A DNA stretch of 64,000 bases, from assembly GCA_016718315.1 (NCBI GenBank), contig JADKDV010000001.1, forward strand, positions 1,261,472-1,325,471, given 5' to 3'. A program made the position numbers and the translations under genes. Below are positions 37,413-46,416 of the stretch, in pieces; position 1 is the stretch's first letter; every line of letters starts with the position of its first letter. The notes beneath the pieces are model-generated. The model was not told where the DNA came from. It ran no database searches and saw only the letters and a list, made by a program, of their open reading frames with translations. The stretch comes from Candidatus Obscuribacter sp. GTDB taxonomy: Bacteria > Cyanobacteriota > Vampirovibrionia > Obscuribacterales > Obscuribacteraceae.

Positions 37413-38357
37413 TTGTCTGACGATAAAACTCCCAGCACACTGCGTATAGCTCTGGCATTTTTAGCTATCTATGTTGTCTGGGGCTCCACCTACGTTGCCA
37501 TCAAATTCTCGCTGGAGAGTTTACCGCCGTTTTTAATGGCCGCCATTAGATTTACTATCGCTGGCATCCTCATGAGCATCTGGTGCAAATTGCAGGGAGC
37601 GCCAGCTCCCAAGCGCGAAAACATCTTACCAACTTTTATTTTAGGGATTTTATTACTTGTCTTTGGTAGCACGGGAGTAGTCCTGGCCGAAAAATCAGTG
37701 CCATCAGGACTGGTATCACTGCTTGTGACAACAGTACCTATCTATATTGTCCTTTTACAATGGCTCAGACCCGGCGGCACAAGACCGACACTACGAGTAA
37801 TTGCGGGATTGGCGATGGGACTAATCGGCATGCTCTTACTTTTGGATCCTCGACTTGTCCACGACAACGAGAGCATCGACTATGTAGGGGTGAGCTATGT
37901 ATTAGTCGGAGCATTAGGCTCAGCCATTGGTGTACTTTACGCACCCAAAGCCAAGCTACCCGTCTCACAACAGGTAGCAGCGGCGATGGAGATGCTTGGA
38001 GCGGGAGTGGCACTCTTTTTTATAGCCTTTTGCTGCGGCGAGTATTCATACTTTGCCGCCCCTCATATCAGCCTTAAATCAATTCTGTCCATGGTCTATT
38101 TGATTGTGTTTGGCTCGATGGTAGCTTTTTCGGCCTATGCCTGGCTTTTAAAGGTCGTCAGTCCCTCTCGCGTTGCTACTTACGCTTACGTCAACCCAGT
38201 AGTAGCACTGCTTTTAGGTTGGCTTTTGGCCGGCGAGCCCCTTACTGCAAGCTCAATTATTGGCTCAGGGGTAGTGCTCTCGGCGGTATGGTTAATCACT
38301 CAAGCAAATAGCGGAAACAAAACGGCCCCCGCCAACGCCTCAATCAAAAGCAAGTAA
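37413..38357 (+). CDS. EamA/DMT-family transporter
   Basis: The product is 314 aa with about ten hydrophobic segments in two EamA halves, a typical drug/metabolite exporter of the RhaT/YedA type. Landmarks are AIYVVWGSTYVAIKFSLES near the N-terminus, IRFTIAGILM, and in the second half AYAWLLKVVSPSRVATYAYVNPVVALLLGW, the usual last-third signature. The start is TTG at 37413, with AGG about 10 bases upstream. The substrate cannot be predicted; members export amino acids, metabolites or drugs. Confidence 0.88.
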   Translation: MSDDKTPSTLRIALAFLAIYVVWGSTYVAIKFSLESLPPFLMAAIRFTIAGILMSIWCKLQGAPAPKRENILPTFILGILLLVFGSTGVVLAEKSVPSGLVSLLVTTVPIYIVLLQWLRPGGTRPTLRVIAGLAMGLIGMLLLLDPRLVHDNESIDYVGVSYVLVGALGSAIGVLYAPKAKLPVSQQVAAAMEMLGAGVALFFIAFCCGEYSYFAAPHISLKSILSMVYLIVFGSMVAFSAYAWLLKVVSPSRVATYAYVNPVVALLLGWLLAGEPLTASSIIGSGVVLSAVWLITQANSGNKTAPANASIKSK

Positions 38358-38392
38358 AAATGGCAAAATAATGCACTCCAGGGAGTTGAGAC

Positions 38393-38635
38393 ATGTTTAA
38401 ACACTTAATTGGCGTCCTATCACTACTGTCAATCATGGCAATTAATGCTGCTTTTGCCGACACCGAAGTGAAGACGTATACAAAAAAAGATGGCACGGTA
38501 GTTAAAAGTTATACGCGCAAAGCCAAGGTAAAGGCAGCACCAGAGATGATCGAAGTAAAAAGCTACAAGCGCAAAGACGGCACAGTCGTAAAAGGCTATA
38601 CAAAAGAGAAGCTGGTTAAGTCCTCAGCCAAGTAA
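38393..38635 (+). CDS. Small secreted protein with duplicated DGTVVK motif
   Basis: The product is 80 aa with an ATG at 38393 and GGGAG upstream. A signal peptide is clear (MFKHLIGVLSLLSIMAINAAFA, cleaved near residue 22). The mature part is two copies of EVK[TS]Y-x-[KR]KDGTVVK-[SG]-YT[RK], separated by a short linker. Single copies of this motif are seen in many small secreted bacterial proteins of unknown role. It is strongly basic and probably periplasmic. Confidence 0.75.
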   Translation: MFKHLIGVLSLLSIMAINAAFADTEVKTYTKKDGTVVKSYTRKAKVKAAPEMIEVKSYKRKDGTVVKGYTKEKLVKSSAK

Positions 38636-38831
38636 ACTCTGAATAAGATCCAGAGAGCATTATCGAATTAATCAACAAAAGTGGGATTTCGCGTTAGCAC
38701 TGCCACGGATTCGACACTTTAATTGTGTAACTTCTCATCACTGATAAGACACTTCACCCCTCCGGTGTCCTGCCAGTAGCAGCTACCCACTGCACCCAAA
38801 CCTTTTTCTTTTTAGGGGTTACAAACTTACT

Positions 38832-40148
38832 ATGTACAACCTGGCAAATTTTGCGTCTAATCGTCGTCTTATCGCTCTGTTGGTCTTGCTTGCTAGCTTG
38901 CAACTAACTTGCCCTGAAGCCAGAGCACAGGGTATTGCCTTTAACATCGCAGGAATGCGAGTCCAGGTTGGTAAGGGCGGCGTTGGCATAATGCCCTTAC
39001 CTCCTCAATTTGCTCCACAGCCCAGCTATTTTGCCAATCCCACCATACAGCAAGGTTTTACGCCAGCTCTTATGCCAGGCCTCATGCCAGGCTATGGTCA
39101 ATACGGTCAAAACTTAAATCACAACGGCATGGTTAATGCAGTACCGGTGATGTCGCCGCAGCAGATTGCTCGCCGTCAGGCTGTCACACTGGTCAATCAT
39201 GGTCTTGAGTTGAGCAAGAATGGCGATGAACAGGGAGCTTACAAATGTTGGGCCGAGGCTGCCAAAATAGATCCCAGTGATAGCACAGCCTGGTACAACC
39301 TGACTGGTGCTGCCAGTACACTGGGTCGTCTGGATGAAGCAATCTGGCTCGCTAAAGAATATCTCAAACGCTTCCCCACACAACGAGCAGCAAAGATGCG
39401 CGATTTGCTTGCCATGGTAGAAGAAGAAAAGAAAACCCAGGACGAAAAAAGATCTGCTTTTGGCACGAGCACTACAGACTATCTGCCCTTTGTCTCAAAC
39501 AAGGGACAACTCAATCGCTGGAATCTTCAAAAGATGCCACTCAAAGTTTATATAGCGCCCACAACCGAAACACCTGGAGCACAACCACACTGGCACCAGA
39601 TTATCCAGCAATCATTTGACCAGTGGTCAAAAGCAACTGGTGGACGGATTTACTTCAAGCAAGTAACGAGTGCTGCAGAGTCTGACATCGAGTGTCATTT
39701 TGCCAAGGACAAAAACGGTTTACCTGATAAAAATGCCAATGAACTGGGGCTGGCTACCACGAGTCTGTCCGGATATGGCGATATCGTGCACTCACAGATC
39801 CATCTGCTCACCCGCGAACCCTCAGGTCCAAATCGCAACAAGTCTCTTAGCGACAACCTATTTAACCAAACTGCACTGCATGAGATTGGTCACTCGCTGG
39901 GTCTAATAGGGCACAGCGATAAAGCCAGCGACGTAATGTACTTTATGGTCAGCATAGGCGAATGTCAAAATCCGGGACTTAGCGCTAGAGACGTAAGCAC
40001 CATGGTCAGCCTATACAATGCGCCGCAGCCAGTACGCGATATGCAAAATGATGAGCAAATTTCTGCAGTATCCAATGCTGGAGTTGACGGTCAAGTTGTA
40101 GATAACGATGACTACATGGCTTTGAGTCAATTGGCTCAGGGTCGTTGA
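38832..40148 (+). CDS. Secreted matrixin-like zinc metalloprotease with TPR region
   Basis: The product is 438 aa with an ATG at 38832. A signal peptide (RRLIALLVLLASLQLTCPEARA) ends near residue 33. Residues 110-190 contain TPR-type helices (GLELSKNGDEQGAYKCWAEA, then AWYNLTGAASTLGRLDEAI). The C-terminal half is a metzincin domain: KVYIAPTTETPG, then the zinc site HEIGHSLGLIGH near 350-361 and the Met-turn DVMYFM. These fit an active peptidase of the M10 (matrixin) group. The TPR part may recruit substrate or partners. It acts in the periplasm or outside. Confidence 0.85.
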   Translation: MYNLANFASNRRLIALLVLLASLQLTCPEARAQGIAFNIAGMRVQVGKGGVGIMPLPPQFAPQPSYFANPTIQQGFTPALMPGLMPGYGQYGQNLNHNGMVNAVPVMSPQQIARRQAVTLVNHGLELSKNGDEQGAYKCWAEAAKIDPSDSTAWYNLTGAASTLGRLDEAIWLAKEYLKRFPTQRAAKMRDLLAMVEEEKKTQDEKRSAFGTSTTDYLPFVSNKGQLNRWNLQKMPLKVYIAPTTETPGAQPHWHQIIQQSFDQWSKATGGRIYFKQVTSAAESDIECHFAKDKNGLPDKNANELGLATTSLSGYGDIVHSQIHLLTREPSGPNRNKSLSDNLFNQTALHEIGHSLGLIGHSDKASDVMYFMVSIGECQNPGLSARDVSTMVSLYNAPQPVRDMQNDEQISAVSNAGVDGQVVDNDDYMALSQLAQGR

Positions 40149-40266
40149 TTCACCGGAGCAAATAAGTACACCAAGCTCTAGAAGAAGGCTTCGATAATAG
40201 CATTCGGGTCTGTGGTTTTCGATCTGCCTTAGTTTGGGTAAATATCGAGCATTGGAGATTTTACCT

Positions 40267-41322
40267 GTGCCGAACGACCACACCAACGATACCAGCGAAA
40301 ATGCGCGTCGCAAAGGTGCCGCGCGTATCGAGGTACCGCAAGCGCAAGACGTAGCCGAAGCACAAAATACAGGAGCTCAGAAGATCAATCAGGTCGAAGC
40401 CGCGAGGACAAATAGACACAGCGGCAGCGCTGGTGGCGATCAAGAATTGAGCATCGAGATTGACTTCGGTGACGGACGCAAATCTTCGCGTGTAAACGTT
40501 TTGACAGAAGCATGCGCAAGTCAAAAAGCGGACGCACATCAAACGCAAGAGCAAGCAAAAGCAACTCCGCAAGAACTATCTCAAAAACCGGTGCAAATTG
40601 GTGGATTAAAATATGATCCGTTGTCGGTGATGGCAATGAAAGACCAAACACCTGAAATTGTTACCGACGCGACAAACGCAATTGCAGACAGAACGGCCGC
40701 AGGTGTTGCCCACAAGTATTCAGAAGTTGAGCTACTAGCCTGGAAGCCAGAGGACCTGATCCCAAAAGTCAAAGTAGATCAGCGCATTAAAGATAGTCTT
40801 TCTGGGTTTATATATCGCGACAAAGAAGATGAGCAAATGGACTATGCTGCCTGTGACAAGGCGTACAAAGCGTTTCCAGAGTTTTCACGTCATCCAAATA
40901 TTGACAAAGACTTGATAGCTGCAATCATTAGAAATGAGCTGCACTTTTATAGTGCTCTAAAAGACGCACCGGCTGACGGGATTACTAACCTACTGGGCAG
41001 TGTGCCACTTCGCTCAAGTACCTCTCTCGGTCCAGCCCAAATGCAGGAAGGTCACGTAGCAAGACTAATTGAAAAATTTCCACAACTTTCAGATCCACAA
41101 CTGGGGCACATCACAGGCAACAAAGTCCAGGCGCTTCTAGACAAAAGCAAGGCACCTTGGTTTGTCGCTGCCTACTTGGCCGAAAGCATAAAAGATCTCG
41201 AAGGTGCAAAAAGACCTGTCACGAACGCTTCTCTAATCCAAAAATATAACAACGGTGGAGAAGTTCATCACAACAACGTGATGAAGCAGCTAGATTGGAT
41301 CAAAAAACATCACCCTAAGTAG
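40267..41322 (+). CDS. Lysozyme-like domain protein without a signal peptide
   Basis: I place the start at GTG 40267 (351 aa) because GGAG lies 9 bases upstream; the frame is open from TTG 40234. Residues 1-115 are charged and disordered. The C-terminal half looks like a lysozyme/transglycosylase fold: DLIAAIIRNELHFYSA supplies a possible catalytic Glu in a helix, SLGPAQMQ is the motif that follows it in SLT-type enzymes, and APWFVAAYLAESIKDLE with IQKYNNGG completes the pattern. No signal peptide or membrane segment is seen, which is odd for a wall hydrolase. The unusual export question is shared with the LysM proteins in this window. Confidence 0.6.
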   Translation: MPNDHTNDTSENARRKGAARIEVPQAQDVAEAQNTGAQKINQVEAARTNRHSGSAGGDQELSIEIDFGDGRKSSRVNVLTEACASQKADAHQTQEQAKATPQELSQKPVQIGGLKYDPLSVMAMKDQTPEIVTDATNAIADRTAAGVAHKYSEVELLAWKPEDLIPKVKVDQRIKDSLSGFIYRDKEDEQMDYAACDKAYKAFPEFSRHPNIDKDLIAAIIRNELHFYSALKDAPADGITNLLGSVPLRSSTSLGPAQMQEGHVARLIEKFPQLSDPQLGHITGNKVQALLDKSKAPWFVAAYLAESIKDLEGAKRPVTNASLIQKYNNGGEVHHNNVMKQLDWIKKHHPK

Positions 41323-41554
41323 ATTTGCGCCTCAATAAGCGCTTCTTGGCTTCATCTACGATCAAAATTGCCAAACCGCCAGCCAACAATCCGCCTGCCG
41401 CCATTTCAATATGTCTCTGAGTTATTACGTGCTTAACCTCTTCGACGGTATCTGCTCCTTGAAGCAGGTTATTATCATCAAGCAACCACGCAGCAAAAGA
41501 GCCTACGCCAAGAAATACGAGAACAAGAAATGTGCGATAAAAAAATGTTTGCAT
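41315..41554 (-). CDS. Small two-TM membrane protein
   Basis: The product is 79 aa from ATG 41554 (MQTFFYRTFLVLVFLGVG); an upstream GTG at 41617 keeps the frame but adds non-hydrophobic residues before the membrane segment. Two hydrophobic stretches (about 6-23 and 52-67, MAAGGLLAGGLAILIV) are followed by a basic tail (KKRLLRRKST). Its end overlaps the opposite lysozyme-like gene by 8 bases. No ribosome binding site precedes ATG 41554, and a TATAAT lies just 8 bases upstream. Not recognised. Confidence 0.5.
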   Translation of the reverse strand: MQTFFYRTFLVLVFLGVGSFAAWLLDDNNLLQGADTVEEVKHVITQRHIEMAAGGLLAGGLAILIVDEAKKRLLRRKST

Positions 41555-41617
41555 AGGCAAATTATATACCGTCTCAAACACACAATTTTGATACTTCAAA
41601 GTTCTCGCTGGTCCCAC

Positions 41618-42104
41618 ATTCCGTTAGCACTCATTGGCGAGCAGATCCACTCAAGACTAGATCTCAAGCCAGATGACACACACACAAGTGAATCGTTAGA
41701 GGTGATTGGCGATTCATTAGCGCATCGCTCAGTGTGTAGCATCAAGAACAAACACTTTGCCTTTAACCGGTACGTAATTATCTATTGTTGCGAATATCAG
41801 CTTTGTGAGCGTTAGTTTATCGTTCATTAAGTCAACAGCTCAATCTAGCCACAAAGGTAAGATGGTCAGCAATTGGTAGACAGAATCGAGAAAACGATTG
41901 AACTCGACCGCCTTACCATAAAAACACGCAAAGCCAAACAGGCTCACAACTTTAGCGAGCGAAATCAAAACTTTTACAACCACACGCATGGTAAAAGCTT
42001 TAATCCAACCTTAACCGCCAACCTGTTAGAAGTAGAGTACAAACTAAGTGACGTTTTCAAGCACTTCCCCTCCCTCCACTCAATAAGCAGCGGAAACCCA
42101 TCTA
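41618..42104. other. Intergenic region upstream of the phosphate transporter
   Basis: There is no convincing gene in about 490 bases. An open frame from TTG 41873 runs 11 bases into pit but has no ribosome binding site or recognisable features. I found no clear Pho box or promoter. Confidence 0.4.
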
Positions 42105-43142
42105 ATGGACCATGAAACAATCATTGCAGTGTTAGCGATAGTGCTAGCTCTGGCATTTGACTTCGTAAACGGCTTCCACGACACGGCTAACGCTGTTGCT
42201 ACGGTGATTTACACCAAAGCTCTCAAGCCCGGTGTGGCGATCTTTATGAGTGGCATACTTAATTTTATGGGTGCACTCTTAGTAGGTACAGCAGTAGCCC
42301 AGGTCATTACCAAAATCATTCCAGAGGGAATGGTGACACTGCCAATGGTAGTGTCTGTATTGCTGGCAGCAGTTATATGGAACCTGATCACATGGTGGTT
42401 TGCTATACCAGTTAGTTCTTCACACTGTTTGATTGGTGCGCTATTTGGTGCAGGTGTGACAGCCGGTGGTATCAAAGGCGTGGAATGGCACGAATTGCAA
42501 AAGGTCATTATGGCTCTTTTGATCTCGCCCATGGTGGGCTTTGGTGCCGGTGCATTTACCACTTGGGTAGCACTTCTTGCCTCCAAAGAAAAGGAAAGAG
42601 ACATATCTAAAGGTGATGCCAAAACACAGCATGCCATCATGCGCGTTCTACATATTTTTTCTAGTGCCTCTGTGAGCTTTAGCCACGGCAGCAACGACGG
42701 TCAAAAAACGATGGGTATCATTGCCCTGGTCCTTGGCACGCACTTTGCCAGTTATGGCTACAAAGTCAATCAAGTGCCATTCTGGGTAATGGCAGCAGCA
42801 GCCACGGCAATTGCCCTGGGCACAATCATCGGCGGCTGGCGAGTAATCCGCACAGTTGGCACAAAAATCAGCAGAGAAAAATTAAGCCATTCTCAGGGCT
42901 TTGGTGCCTCTATGAGCACCGCCATAATAATCTTGATTGCATCACATATAGGCGCTCCGATAAGCACCACCCACACCCTGAGCTCAGCAGTAGCGGGTGG
43001 CACCCTGCCAGTGCATGGTAAGGACAAACTCAATCCAAAAACTATGAAGCTCATATTACTGGCCTGGGTGCTAACATTACCTGTAGCTGCGGCACTGGCA
43101 TCTGTCAGTTATTTGATTTTAAAAGCAGTCTGGCACGCCTGA
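42105..43142 (+). CDS. pit: PiT-family inorganic phosphate transporter
   Basis: PiT proteins import phosphate with a coupling cation across the inner membrane. The 345-aa protein has about ten hydrophobic segments and both family signatures, one per half: DFVNGFHDTANAVATVI near residue 19, and SHGSNDGQKTMGIIALV in the middle, followed by GAPISTTHTLSSAVAG. The ATG at 42105 has no strong ribosome binding site. A universal stress protein follows after 14 bases with an excellent one. The usual PhoU-like (DUF47) partner is absent here. Confidence 0.93.
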   Translation: MDHETIIAVLAIVLALAFDFVNGFHDTANAVATVIYTKALKPGVAIFMSGILNFMGALLVGTAVAQVITKIIPEGMVTLPMVVSVLLAAVIWNLITWWFAIPVSSSHCLIGALFGAGVTAGGIKGVEWHELQKVIMALLISPMVGFGAGAFTTWVALLASKEKERDISKGDAKTQHAIMRVLHIFSSASVSFSHGSNDGQKTMGIIALVLGTHFASYGYKVNQVPFWVMAAAATAIALGTIIGGWRVIRTVGTKISREKLSHSQGFGASMSTAIIILIASHIGAPISTTHTLSSAVAGGTLPVHGKDKLNPKTMKLILLAWVLTLPVAAALASVSYLILKAVWHA

Positions 43143-43156
43143 GGAGGAGGAGCTGT

Positions 43157-43624
43157 ATGAAGTACGCTGTAGCATTTAGCTCTCCCAAACGGAGTGCCAA
43201 GACAATCGAAATAGCAGCAAAACACGCTCAAGCGGTGGGTGCTGAGCTGGTACTAATGCGCATCATCCCTGACCCCGAAAAGGTCGGCATTGTGGCCCAG
43301 CTGATCTCTAGCGATAGACCACTCGATAAAGCCAATATGCAAATCGACGAAGTGGTTGGCGAGCTAAAAAAGCGCGGCATAAATGCTTCTGGTATGGTCA
43401 GAGTTGGCGAAGTCACTAAAGGAATTATCGAGACTGCCGTAGAAATTGGTGCAGATATGCTCTTTGTCGGTACCACCAGCGTTGGCGGTAGACAGTTCTT
43501 TTTGATGAAAAAAGACCCGATTGTGCACTACTTAGTGGAGCACTGTCCTATCTCGCTCTGCCTGGTCAGGCATGACCTTGGCGTAGACGCTCAGGCCGAG
43601 CTGGAAGACCAGCAAGACAGCTAG
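43157..43624 (+). CDS. Universal stress protein (UspA family)
   Basis: The product is 155 aa with an ATG at 43157 directly after GAGGAGGAG, one of the best ribosome binding sites in the window. It has the UspA fold: KYAVAFSSPKRSAKTIEIAAKHA at the start and GADMLFVGTTSVGGRQFFL near the end, followed by HYLVEHCPISLCLVRH. The ATP-binding form usually has G-x2-G-x9-GS; here GTTSVGG is only a partial match, so nucleotide binding is uncertain. Coupling to pit suggests a role in phosphate transport or starvation (inference). Its stop overlaps that of the opposite helicase gene: CTAG at 43621-43624 serves both strands. Confidence 0.88.
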   Translation: MKYAVAFSSPKRSAKTIEIAAKHAQAVGAELVLMRIIPDPEKVGIVAQLISSDRPLDKANMQIDEVVGELKKRGINASGMVRVGEVTKGIIETAVEIGADMLFVGTTSVGGRQFFLMKKDPIVHYLVEHCPISLCLVRHDLGVDAQAELEDQQDS

Positions 43625-45660
43625 TTGCCCTGATACTCCATACCCATATCAAGGAAGTCCTGCATCGTGCCAGATGCCACTGTGGGCAGTGTGCGAATAA
43701 TGCGCATCGGTGGCAGACACTCAAGTATTTTGCGACCATAGTATTTTTTGGTCAAACGAGGATCGAGAATGGCCACTATACCGCGGTCTTTTTTGGTGCG
43801 TATAAGACGTCCCACGCCCTGTTTAAGGCGCATCGTGGCATGAGGTAGAGCCAGGTCATTAAACCAGCTCTTTTCGGTGTCTTGCTGCATTTCCTGACAG
43901 CGGGCTTCATATACAGGATCGTCAGGCACCTGAAACGGTATGCGATCAATTATCACGCAGCTAAGTTGACTGCCATCGATAGAAACACCTTCCCAAAAGC
44001 TAGATGTACCAAAGAGCACAGCATTGGGCGTAGCTTTAAACCACTCAATAAGGCGCTGCCTTGGCATATTACCCTGACGCTCGCAAGCATAGGGCAGACG
44101 CTGTGAGAGTTCTTCATAGGCATAATTGAGGGCATTTTTGCTTGTAAAAAGCACAAATGCTCGTCCCTCAGTAAGCTCGATTATGCGCTCAATCTCATTG
44201 AGTGCTGCATACATAAAGTCCGATTGATTGGGCTCTGGCAGGTCGCGAGGGAGATAAAGCAAGGCTTGATTTTCGAAGTCAAAAGGACTGGCTACACGTT
44301 TTTGGACAACGTATCTATCGACGCCAACCGACTTTTTAAAATAAGCAAAAGGATCATCACCGGCGGTGGCAAGTGTGGCGGACATCCAGACACTGGATAT
44401 AAGAGAGGGCTTGGTCAACAAAAACTCGGATATATAGCCGGATGGATCCAGTGGTGCCGCCACGACCTCTAGTTTTATATCGTTGCGCTCTGTGCGCTCT
44501 AGCCAGGTAACATAGTCAGCACTGGGATCGCCCAGTAGCTTGATACATTTGATATAGGCGTTGAGTGTGCTAGCAATAGCCTTGGCTTTGAGTTGTACTT
44601 TTTCTCTAGCCTGGTCAACATCAAGGATATGATCAAACTCAGATGTATCGAGCCAATGTCGCAATTGATCCAGGGCGATGGTGAGGTCCTCTGCACCTTC
44701 AACACTTTCGTGCAGGCGCATGCGCACTTGTCTTGCTTGCATATTGAGCTGGAAGAAAAACTGTCCAGCAGCAAGTTCGATTTCGTTGAGTAAGTGGGCC
44801 GGTGCGTTGACTCTTTTGGCAGCTCTGGCAAGCAGACGCTTAACACCACGATTGCTAAAGGAGACACTAAAGGAGTCGGTGGCAACATCGGCTAGATGAT
44901 GAGCCTCATCCACGATTAGATATTGATACGCCGGTAAAATACTGCCTTTTGATGCCGCATCGGCAAGCAATAGTGCGTGGTTTACAACGATTAAATCAGC
45001 CTTTTCGGCACGCCTTTTGGCATCAAAGTAAAAACAGCTATTAAAGTTGGGGCAACGGTTACGCAAACAATCGTCGCTATCTGAGTTGATCTCAAGCCAG
45101 ACATCGAGTGGTGGCACAAAATCCAGCTCAGATATGTCACCAGTGGTGGTGGTATTGACCCAATCGACAAATTCCTGGTCCACAGACTGCTCCAGGACAT
45201 GATCATGGAAGCGTCTCTGGCCTAGATAATTACCACGACCTTTAAGCAGCACAGCGCTAAATTTAAAAGGCAAAATCTGCTGCAGAGCCGGTATGTCTTT
45301 ATTGATGTACTGCTCTTGCAAGGCAATAGTGGCAGTTGATACCACTACTTTTTTACCAGCCAGTAGAGCCGGTATGATTGCCGCAAAGCTTTTACCAACA
45401 CCAGTGCCGGCCTCAAATACACCAGTCTTACCGGATGCAAGTGCAGTCTGAATTTCTTTGGCAAGCTCTACTTGAGAGTCGCGCACTTCATAGCCAGTGA
45501 GCTTTTCAGATAAGATGGCAAAGATGTCTTCAACACTGTAATCGCGCGTGACTGTCTGACTGTGATCTGAAGGATCATCGTCATAATCTACGCCATCCGA
45601 CCACTCGCCAATAGATTCAGCAACGAGGTTGATATCAAGCTCTAGCGGTCCCAGGTCCAA
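43621..45660 (-). CDS. DinG/XPD-family ATP-dependent DNA helicase
   Basis: The product is 679 aa from TTG 45660, 12 bases after the stop of the upstream LysM gene. The DinG order is present: YEVRDSQVELAKEI (Q-like motif), Walker A EAGTGVGKSFAAI, VVNHALLLAD, the DEAH box LIVDEAHHL, and the C-terminal motifs FGTSSFWEGVSIDG and QGVGRLIRTKKDRG. DinG unwinds DNA 5' to 3', including R-loops and damaged forks. The iron-sulfur region has CLRNRCPNFNSC, matching the last three cysteine ligands by spacing (x4, x5). The first ligand, normally a Cys after NYL in the LKGR motif, is Gly here (LKGRGNYLGQRRF). The cluster may be altered or lost. Confidence 0.88.
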   Translation of the reverse strand: MDLGPLELDINLVAESIGEWSDGVDYDDDPSDHSQTVTRDYSVEDIFAILSEKLTGYEVRDSQVELAKEIQTALASGKTGVFEAGTGVGKSFAAIIPALLAGKKVVVSTATIALQEQYINKDIPALQQILPFKFSAVLLKGRGNYLGQRRFHDHVLEQSVDQEFVDWVNTTTTGDISELDFVPPLDVWLEINSDSDDCLRNRCPNFNSCFYFDAKRRAEKADLIVVNHALLLADAASKGSILPAYQYLIVDEAHHLADVATDSFSVSFSNRGVKRLLARAAKRVNAPAHLLNEIELAAGQFFFQLNMQARQVRMRLHESVEGAEDLTIALDQLRHWLDTSEFDHILDVDQAREKVQLKAKAIASTLNAYIKCIKLLGDPSADYVTWLERTERNDIKLEVVAAPLDPSGYISEFLLTKPSLISSVWMSATLATAGDDPFAYFKKSVGVDRYVVQKRVASPFDFENQALLYLPRDLPEPNQSDFMYAALNEIERIIELTEGRAFVLFTSKNALNYAYEELSQRLPYACERQGNMPRQRLIEWFKATPNAVLFGTSSFWEGVSIDGSQLSCVIIDRIPFQVPDDPVYEARCQEMQQDTEKSWFNDLALPHATMRLKQGVGRLIRTKKDRGIVAILDPRLTKKYYGRKILECLPPMRIIRTLPTVASGTMQDFLDMGMEYQGN

Positions 45661-45672
45661 TCCAATAGACCA

Positions 45673-46416
45673 TTAATGGGGCTGACCTGATGGTCCTGCC
45701 GCTACCTGAGCTGATTGTGGGAGATAATCTGGCAAATTGAGGCTTTGACCTAACTGCAAGAAGTTAGCATTGCGCAGGTTGTTAGCTTTGCAAATACTGT
45801 CGAGCAGTCTTGGTGTTGCTCTACCGTACTCTTTGATGGCTATTGCGGCCATGGTGTCACCACTCTGCACTTCGTGTGTAGGATGAGCAGGCTTGATGAC
45901 GGCGCTGGGATCGACAAACTGAGACACAGGAGCCTGAGCTGGAGCAGCCTGACTGGCTACTTGAGTGGTGGCGACTGTGGCAGGAGCGGCTTTACCGCCA
46001 GCTGCAATCATTGTCGAAATAGCTGAATAGCCCCAGATACAAGCCATCGATACAACTGCACCGGCAAGAAAGCCGAACATCATATAGAGGCTTGGAGTGC
46101 GCTTAGGCGCCTGGAAAAATTCTTGATGTACGCCGGGCCAGAGGGCTTCTAATTCGTCAGTCTTAGGAGTTTCTTCGGCAAAAATATTGGCAAAGCCGCC
46201 AGTATCTCTTTGAGATTGTCTCTCTTGGCTGGCTGAAATTCGCTGAGCTTCTCTTTCGGCCAGAGAACGAGTTGATATTGACACAAAGCTACCTTGAGAA
46301 GGGACTTCGTTATCTCTCACGTATTCGGGCAAGCCGTCTACTTCGAGTCTTTCTTGATCGTAGTTGATCACTCTAGTCATCTCTTTAAACGCCACCGGGG
46401 ATAACACTGGCAGCAT
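45673..46416 (-). CDS. LysM-domain single-pass membrane protein
   Basis: The product is 247 aa from ATG 46416; ATG 46380 (MTRVINYD, with AAAGAG before it) is an alternative that shortens it by 12. The N-terminal 105 residues are soluble and charged. One TM segment lies at about 113-135 (MMFGFLAGAVVSMACIWGYSA). An Ala/Gln/Pro linker then leads to a C-terminal LysM (about 180-230, HEVQSGDTMAAIAIKEYG). The orientation puts LysM in the periplasm, bound to peptidoglycan, with the N-terminus inside. It lacks the extra C-terminal domain of the three big LysM proteins. It lies upstream of dinG on the same strand. Confidence 0.8.
   Translation of the reverse strand: MLPVLSPVAFKEMTRVINYDQERLEVDGLPEYVRDNEVPSQGSFVSISTRSLAEREAQRISASQERQSQRDTGGFANIFAEETPKTDELEALWPGVHQEFFQAPKRTPSLYMMFGFLAGAVVSMACIWGYSAISTMIAAGGKAAPATVATTQVASQAAPAQAPVSQFVDPSAVIKPAHPTHEVQSGDTMAAIAIKEYGRATPRLLDSICKANNLRNANFLQLGQSLNLPDYLPQSAQVAAGPSGQPH

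Noticed and set aside
41873..42115. 80-aa open frame before pit
   Set aside because: TTG start without ribosome binding site, overlaps pit, no recognisable features.
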